Assembly (NCBI GenBank): GCA_900547025.1
Contig: UREZ01000076.1
Coordinates: 1-8,970, forward strand
Direction: 5' to 3'
Length of the DNA stretch: 8,970 nucleotides
DNA from: an uncultured Collinsella sp.
GTDB lineage: Bacteria; Actinomycetota; Coriobacteriia; Coriobacteriales; Coriobacteriaceae
The notes beneath the pieces are model-generated. The model made no database searches and was not told where the DNA came from. It saw only the letters and a list, made by a program, of their open reading frames with translations. Shown here piece by piece: positions 5,439 to 8,970 of the stretch. The translations under genes and the position numbers were made by a program. Each line of letters opens with the position of its first letter. Within the stretch, counting starts at the first letter, position 1.

Positions 5439-5996
5439 ATGCCTATCAACAAACGAGAGAGCCTGCTGTTCACCTTTATCATGTGCTTTTGCATGGTGCT
5501 CTGGATGAGCATCTACAACGTTGCCCTGCAGCATGGGGCCATCAACGGCGAGGTTGTTGCCGCCGCGTGGCTCGGCTTCCCCGTTGCCTACATTTTTGCC
5601 ATGTGCTGCGACTGGTTTGTTGCCAGCCCCCTTGCCAAGGGTTTCGCCTTTAAATTCCTGGTCACGCCGGGCAAGAGTTCGCCGCTTGCCATGACGCTTG
5701 CCGTCAGCTCCTGCATGGTCGTTCCCATGGTCATCATCATGTCGCTGTACGGTGCCTGTGAGGGTCTGACGCACATGCCCGGCGGCATCCTTGCGAACCT
5801 GTATTCCGTGCCCGCGATCTGGATGATCAACATCCCGCATAATTTTGTGATGGCGCTGCCGTGGAACCTTTTGGTAGCCGGTCCGATTTCCCGCTTCGTC
5901 TTCCGTCGCGCCTTCCCTGTGGGGACGGTTTTCGAGGAGGAGCATGCCGAGCTCTTGGAGCAGGCTATGGCTCCTGAGTGCGAGTGGCTCGCTTAG
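5439..5996 (+). CDS. DUF2798 family membrane protein
   Basis: This 185-residue hydrophobic protein of unknown function has four predicted membrane helices, at about 8-30, 42-62, 83-105 and 121-150. The halves look like two copies of one two-helix unit: FTFIMCFCMVLWMSIYN (11-27) parallels MTLAVSSCMVVPMVIIMSLY (85-104), and the segment ending in VASPLAKGFAFKF (61-73) parallels VAGPISRFVFRR (146-157). This internal duplication and the motif style fit the DUF2798 family. The C-terminus (about 158-185) is acidic and probably cytosolic. ATG5439 is preferred to the in-frame ATG at 5430, because AAGGA (5423-5427) would be only 2 bases from the latter and 11 from the former; 5430 remains possible and would add three residues. 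Flanking terminators suggest it is transcribed alone. No specific role can be assigned. Confidence 0.82.
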   Translation: MPINKRESLLFTFIMCFCMVLWMSIYNVALQHGAINGEVVAAAWLGFPVAYIFAMCCDWFVASPLAKGFAFKFLVTPGKSSPLAMTLAVSSCMVVPMVIIMSLYGACEGLTHMPGGILANLYSVPAIWMINIPHNFVMALPWNLLVAGPISRFVFRRAFPVGTVFEEEHAELLEQAMAPECEWLA

Positions 5997-6153
5997 GGAT
6001 CTGCTGAGCGCGGGCGACTTGCTTGGTTGGAGCCCTAAGCGTGGATAGCTCTCTCGGCGACATCGCGGGCGTGAGCGGTGCGCATGACCGGAGGGCCCGT
6101 GCTGCTCCGTTGCCCGACGTGCTAGCGCGCAGAACAATCTGTTGGTGCATTCG
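5997..6153. other. Intergenic spacer, nothing recognised
   Basis: This stretch separates the DUF2798 gene from its probable terminator. I see no ribosome binding site followed by a plausible frame, no RNA gene and no clear repeat. The short frames that cross it on the - strand have random composition and overlap the end of the DUF2798 gene. Confidence 0.5.
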
Positions 6154-6186
6154 GCGGCTGCTGAAGCGTTTCGGCAGCCGCTTTTT
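6154..6186 (+). terminator. Intrinsic terminator upstream of the activase operator
   Basis: GCGGCTGC/GCAGCCGC (6154-6161 with 6174-6181) is extended inward by a T-G pair and GAA/TTC (6163-6165 with 6170-6172) to the loop GCGT. Five T follow (6182-6186). It closes the upstream unit and insulates the activase gene. Confidence 0.9.
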
Positions 6187-6198
6187 ATACGGAGTTTA

Positions 6199-6219
6199 AA
6201 TACAACAGTCTGTTGTATT
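6199..6219. promoter_or_regulatory. 21-bp palindromic operator upstream of the activase gene
   Basis: Ten-base arms, AATACAACAG (6199-6208) and CTGTTGTATT (6210-6219), are perfectly complementary around a single central T. The site lies 50-70 bases before the activase start codon and overlaps the likely -35 region. Long perfect palindromes of this kind are typical binding sites of TetR- or MarR-type homodimeric repressors. No regulator gene is present in the window, so the binding protein is unknown. Confidence 0.75.
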
Positions 6220-6230
6220 ACGTAGAGTGG

Positions 6231-6236
6231 TATATC
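6231..6236 (+). promoter_or_regulatory. Candidate -10 box of the activase gene
   Basis: TATATC matches four of six positions of the -10 consensus and would start transcription near 6243, about 26 nt before the ATG. The matching -35 position falls on the right half of the palindromic operator and resembles the consensus poorly, so the promoter may be weak or activator-dependent, and a bound repressor would block it. Confidence 0.4.
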
Positions 6237-6268
6237 TCTAGCGGGAAAAATGCGAGAGACGGAGCATT

Positions 6269-8970
6269 ATGGCGTTGCTAGTAGGACTGGACGTAGGGTC
6301 GACGACGACCAAAGTTTACGCGATGCACGAGGATATGACCGAGGCGTGGTGGGGATATCGCCGCCACGGGGCGTGTCAGACAGCGAGCGTGCGCGCCATG
6401 CTCGGCGAGCTCGCCGAGCGCTTTCCCCATGAGTCGCTGCGCGTTGCGGTGACCGGCTCGGGTGCGCGCGATATCGCGACCGCGCTGGGCGCCTCGTACG
6501 TTCAGGAGGTGGTCGCCAACGCGCTCGCGATCAGCAGGTTCTATCCGCAGACGCGCTGCGCCATCGAGCTGGGCGGCCAAGACGCCAAGATGATCTTCTT
6601 CCGCACCAACGATAAGGGAGACATCGAGGTTGCCGACATGCGCATGAACGGCTCGTGCGCAGGCGGTACCGGTGCATTTATCGACGAGATGGCAAAGCTC
6701 ATGGGGGTCGGCACCGAATCGGGCGAGTTCGAGCAGCTCGCAAGCCGGGGAACGACCGTCCACGAGGTCTCGGGCCGCTGCGGCGTGTACGCAAAGACCG
6801 ATATCCAGCCGCTGCTCAACGAGGGCATTCCTACCACCGACCTGGCGCTTTCGGCGCTTCACGCGGTCGCCCGCCAAACGATCGGCGGTCTGGCCCAGGG
6901 TATCGACATCGAGCCGCCGGTAATCTTCGAGGGCGGTGCGCTCGCCTACAACCCCACACTGGTCCGCGTGTTCCGGGAGCAACTGAATCTATCGGACGAT
7001 CAGGTTATCGTCCCGCGCGATCCGCAGATCATGGTCGCGCGCGGTGCCGCCCTGTCGCTGACCGACATGTTCGCATCGTCCCAACCGATCGACCTTCCCG
7101 ACGCTTTTGTCCGGCTGGATAAGCTCGAGACGGTCGCGCCCGCAAGCGGGGAGGGACGTCTTGCCCAGCCCTTTTTTGCCACACCTGCCGAGCAGGCGGA
7201 TTTTACGGCACGCCATGGCAAAGAGACGCCGGCAAAGGGTCCGGATGCGTATGCGCCCGGAGAGACGGTGCGTGTGGCGCTCGGTATCGATTCGGGGAGC
7301 ACGACGACCAAGTTCGCCCTGGTCGATGAGGCGGGTGAGCTTGTCGATTCGTTCTACGCGTCTAATAACGGCAGACCGCTCGACGTCGCCCAACAGGGTC
7401 TTGTCAGCTTGAAGAACCGCTGGGAGACAGCGGGAGTCACGCTTGCGATCGATGCCGTGGGCACCACGGGATACGGCGAGGAGCTTTTCGCGCGCGCGTT
7501 CCACGCCGACTACCATACGGTCGAGACGGTCGCGCACGCCCGCGCCGCGTGCGCATGCGTTCCCGATGCGACCTTCGTGCTCGACATCGGCGGACAGGAT
7601 ATGAAGGCCATCTGGCTCAACCACGGCGTGCTGACCGATATCGTCGTCAACGAGGCGTGCTCTGCGGGCTGCGGCTCGTTCCTCGAGGGTTTTGCCAAAA
7701 ACCTCGGAATAGCCGTTGAGGATATCGCGACCGAGGCATTTTCGTCCAAAGCCCCCGCCGTTCTCGGCAGCCGCTGCACGGTGTTCATGAACAGCAGCGT
7801 CGTTTCCGAGCAGCGGCGCGGTAAGGGTCCGGGCGACATCATGGCCGGTCTCTGCCGTTCGATTATCGAGAACGTGTTCACCAAGGTCATTCGCGTTTCA
7901 AATCTCAACCGTCTGGGCGACAAAGTCGTCGTCCAGGGCGGCACGTTCCGAAACGACGCGGTGCTGCGCGCATTCGAGCAGTATCTGGGCAAACCCGTCA
8001 CGCGTGCGCCCCACCCGGGGCTGATGGGCGCTATCGGTATCGCCCTGCTCGCGCGCGAGGAATGCCGCAAGGGCGACGCCGGCACGTCGTTTATCGGGCT
8101 CGATGCCGTGGAGCGCTTCGAGCATCGCGAGTTCGGCGGCGTTACCTGCCGTCGGTGCAACAACCGCTGCCAGCGCGCGGTCGTGGCATTTGGCGACGGC
8201 TCGCTTTACGTCACGGGCAATCGCTGCCCGCGCGGCGGCGCCATCTCATGGGATGAGCTCGTGCGCGAGGTTCCCGCGGCGGAGGAGCTGCGTCCGCAGG
8301 GTGCTTGCGAGGCACAGGCACCCGGCACGGGGCGCGACCGGACCGCGGCTGCCCCCAATCTCTTTGTCGACCGCGAGAAGCTGCTGTTCGAGTCGTACCC
8401 CACGGTTCCCGTCTGCGGGGGGCGCGATGTCACGATCGGCATTCCCCGTGTGCTCGAGTTCTGGGACACCATGCCGTTCTGGTCGACGTTCTTCAGCACG
8501 CTCGGCTTTAAGGTGCGCGTCTCGGGACGCAGCACCAAGGCGATGTACGAGCGCGGTCTGGCGCACGTCACATCCGACACCGTGTGCTTCCCGGCCAAGC
8601 TCGTCCACGGGCACATCCGCAATCTCGTCGACGCCGGCGTCGACCGCATCTTCATGCCCTCTGTCACAACGGTGACCTCGGAAAACACCTCGAAAACAAG
8701 CCAATCGATGTGCGCGGTGGTGAAGGGCTACCCCATCGTCATGCGCAATTCGGACAACCCCGAGAAGCGCTTCGGCATCCCCTTCGACGCGCCGCTGTTC
8801 CACTGGCTCTCGCAGAAAGACCGCGACCGCCAGCTCACCGAGTACTTCACACGCGAGTTCTCCCTCGACACCGCAAGCGTACGCCAGGCAATCGATGCGG
8901 CCGACGCCGCGCAAAAGACGTTCAAGGCCGAGCTTGCACGGGAAGGCGAGCGCATTTGCGACCAGGTGGA
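6269..8970 (+). CDS. Large 2-hydroxyacyl-CoA dehydratase activase, two activase modules plus DUF2229 (3' end outside window)
   Basis: An uninterrupted frame of 900 codons runs off the right edge, so the C-terminus is missing. Module 1 (about 4-262) and module 2 (about 335-597) are both BcrAD/BadFG ASKHA ATPase folds, with phosphate-binding loops DVGSTTTK (8-15) and DSGSTTTK (341-348), and GGQD at 102-105 and 441-444. Cysteines 130 (SCAGGTG) and 171 in module 1, and 464 and 503 in module 2, fit the ligands of the [4Fe-4S] cluster held between subunits. A linker with CxxCxxxC (627, 630, 634) and Cys653 may bind metal. From about 720 a DUF2229-type domain begins (IGIPRVLEFWDTMPFW). Family members use ATP hydrolysis to inject an electron into a dehydratase that removes water from 2-hydroxyacyl-CoA; full proteins are often about 1,400 residues and may include dehydratase-like parts. 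The exact substrate is unknown. The start follows GGAG (6261-6264) at 4 bases. A palindromic operator lies upstream. Confidence 0.9.
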   Translation, partial: MALLVGLDVGSTTTKVYAMHEDMTEAWWGYRRHGACQTASVRAMLGELAERFPHESLRVAVTGSGARDIATALGASYVQEVVANALAISRFYPQTRCAIELGGQDAKMIFFRTNDKGDIEVADMRMNGSCAGGTGAFIDEMAKLMGVGTESGEFEQLASRGTTVHEVSGRCGVYAKTDIQPLLNEGIPTTDLALSALHAVARQTIGGLAQGIDIEPPVIFEGGALAYNPTLVRVFREQLNLSDDQVIVPRDPQIMVARGAALSLTDMFASSQPIDLPDAFVRLDKLETVAPASGEGRLAQPFFATPAEQADFTARHGKETPAKGPDAYAPGETVRVALGIDSGSTTTKFALVDEAGELVDSFYASNNGRPLDVAQQGLVSLKNRWETAGVTLAIDAVGTTGYGEELFARAFHADYHTVETVAHARAACACVPDATFVLDIGGQDMKAIWLNHGVLTDIVVNEACSAGCGSFLEGFAKNLGIAVEDIATEAFSSKAPAVLGSRCTVFMNSSVVSEQRRGKGPGDIMAGLCRSIIENVFTKVIRVSNLNRLGDKVVVQGGTFRNDAVLRAFEQYLGKPVTRAPHPGLMGAIGIALLAREECRKGDAGTSFIGLDAVERFEHREFGGVTCRRCNNRCQRAVVAFGDGSLYVTGNRCPRGGAISWDELVREVPAAEELRPQGACEAQAPGTGRDRTAAAPNLFVDREKLLFESYPTVPVCGGRDVTIGIPRVLEFWDTMPFWSTFFSTLGFKVRVSGRSTKAMYERGLAHVTSDTVCFPAKLVHGHIRNLVDAGVDRIFMPSVTTVTSENTSKTSQSMCAVVKGYPIVMRNSDNPEKRFGIPFDAPLFHWLSQKDRDRQLTEYFTREFSLDTASVRQAIDAADAAQKTFKAELAREGERICDQV

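Noticed and set aside
5189..5512. - strand frame of 107 codons across the thrE-DUF2798 gap
   Set aside because: It spans the inverted repeat, the G run and the terminator stem and overlaps the DUF2798 gene antisense. No ribosome binding site or known domain is seen.
5301..6137. - strand frame of 278 codons antisense to the DUF2798 gene
   Set aside because: It has low-complexity Arg/His/Gly-rich composition typical of antisense translation. The + strand frame has clear membrane helices and a family match.
6278..8955. Several frames on both strands inside the activase region
   Set aside because: All overlap the 900-codon activase frame, which carries conserved ATPase and cysteine motifs throughout; the others are shadows.

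Overview
The window reads as ordinary chromosomal DNA of a fairly GC-rich Gram-positive bacterium. A Collinsella-like member of the Coriobacteriia (Actinomycetota) is the best guess. This rests on codon choice, a lysyl-tRNA synthetase carrying an extra C-terminal tRNA-binding domain, a fused-type ThrE exporter and a very large 2-hydroxyacyl-CoA dehydratase activase typical of anaerobes. The assignment is inference; there is no rRNA or other direct marker. All recognised genes lie on the + strand, and most intergenic gaps hold intrinsic terminators or other strong RNA hairpins.

Left part (1-1249): a tRNA-Pro(CGG) gene with encoded CCA and its own terminator; tatA, coding for a Tat translocase pore subunit, with a recognisable promoter and terminator; then greA, the transcript-cleavage factor. 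A 12-pair terminator-like hairpin lies between greA and lysS. Its 5' arm can alternatively pair with sequence just after the greA stop, so attenuation of lysS is conceivable.

Middle (1250-5119): lysS encodes a 654-residue class II LysRS with an appended EMAPII/Trbp111-type OB-fold domain. After it come a perfect 13-bp hairpin and a strong terminator nested inside a second, longer inverted repeat. Next is a ThrE-family threonine/serine exporter with all transport segments in one polypeptide and an acidic N-terminal tail.

Right part (5120-8970): immediately after the thrE stop lies a compact REP/MITE-like block made of two hairpins and a run of nine G. A structured leader with a 16-bp terminator then precedes a four-helix DUF2798 membrane protein. 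After another terminator, a near-perfect 21-bp palindrome (a probable repressor operator) sits upstream of a giant ATP-dependent activase with two ASKHA activase modules, a Cys-rich linker and a DUF2229-type domain. This last gene is open to the right edge of the window.

The genes do not form one pathway: tRNA-Pro, greA and lysS are information-processing genes, tatA and thrE are membrane transport genes, and the activase belongs to radical-type dehydration in anaerobic metabolism. I saw no CRISPR array, intact transposase, phage gene or toxin-antitoxin pair, and no clearly new biological system. The most interesting signals are non-coding structures and the LysRS domain fusion.
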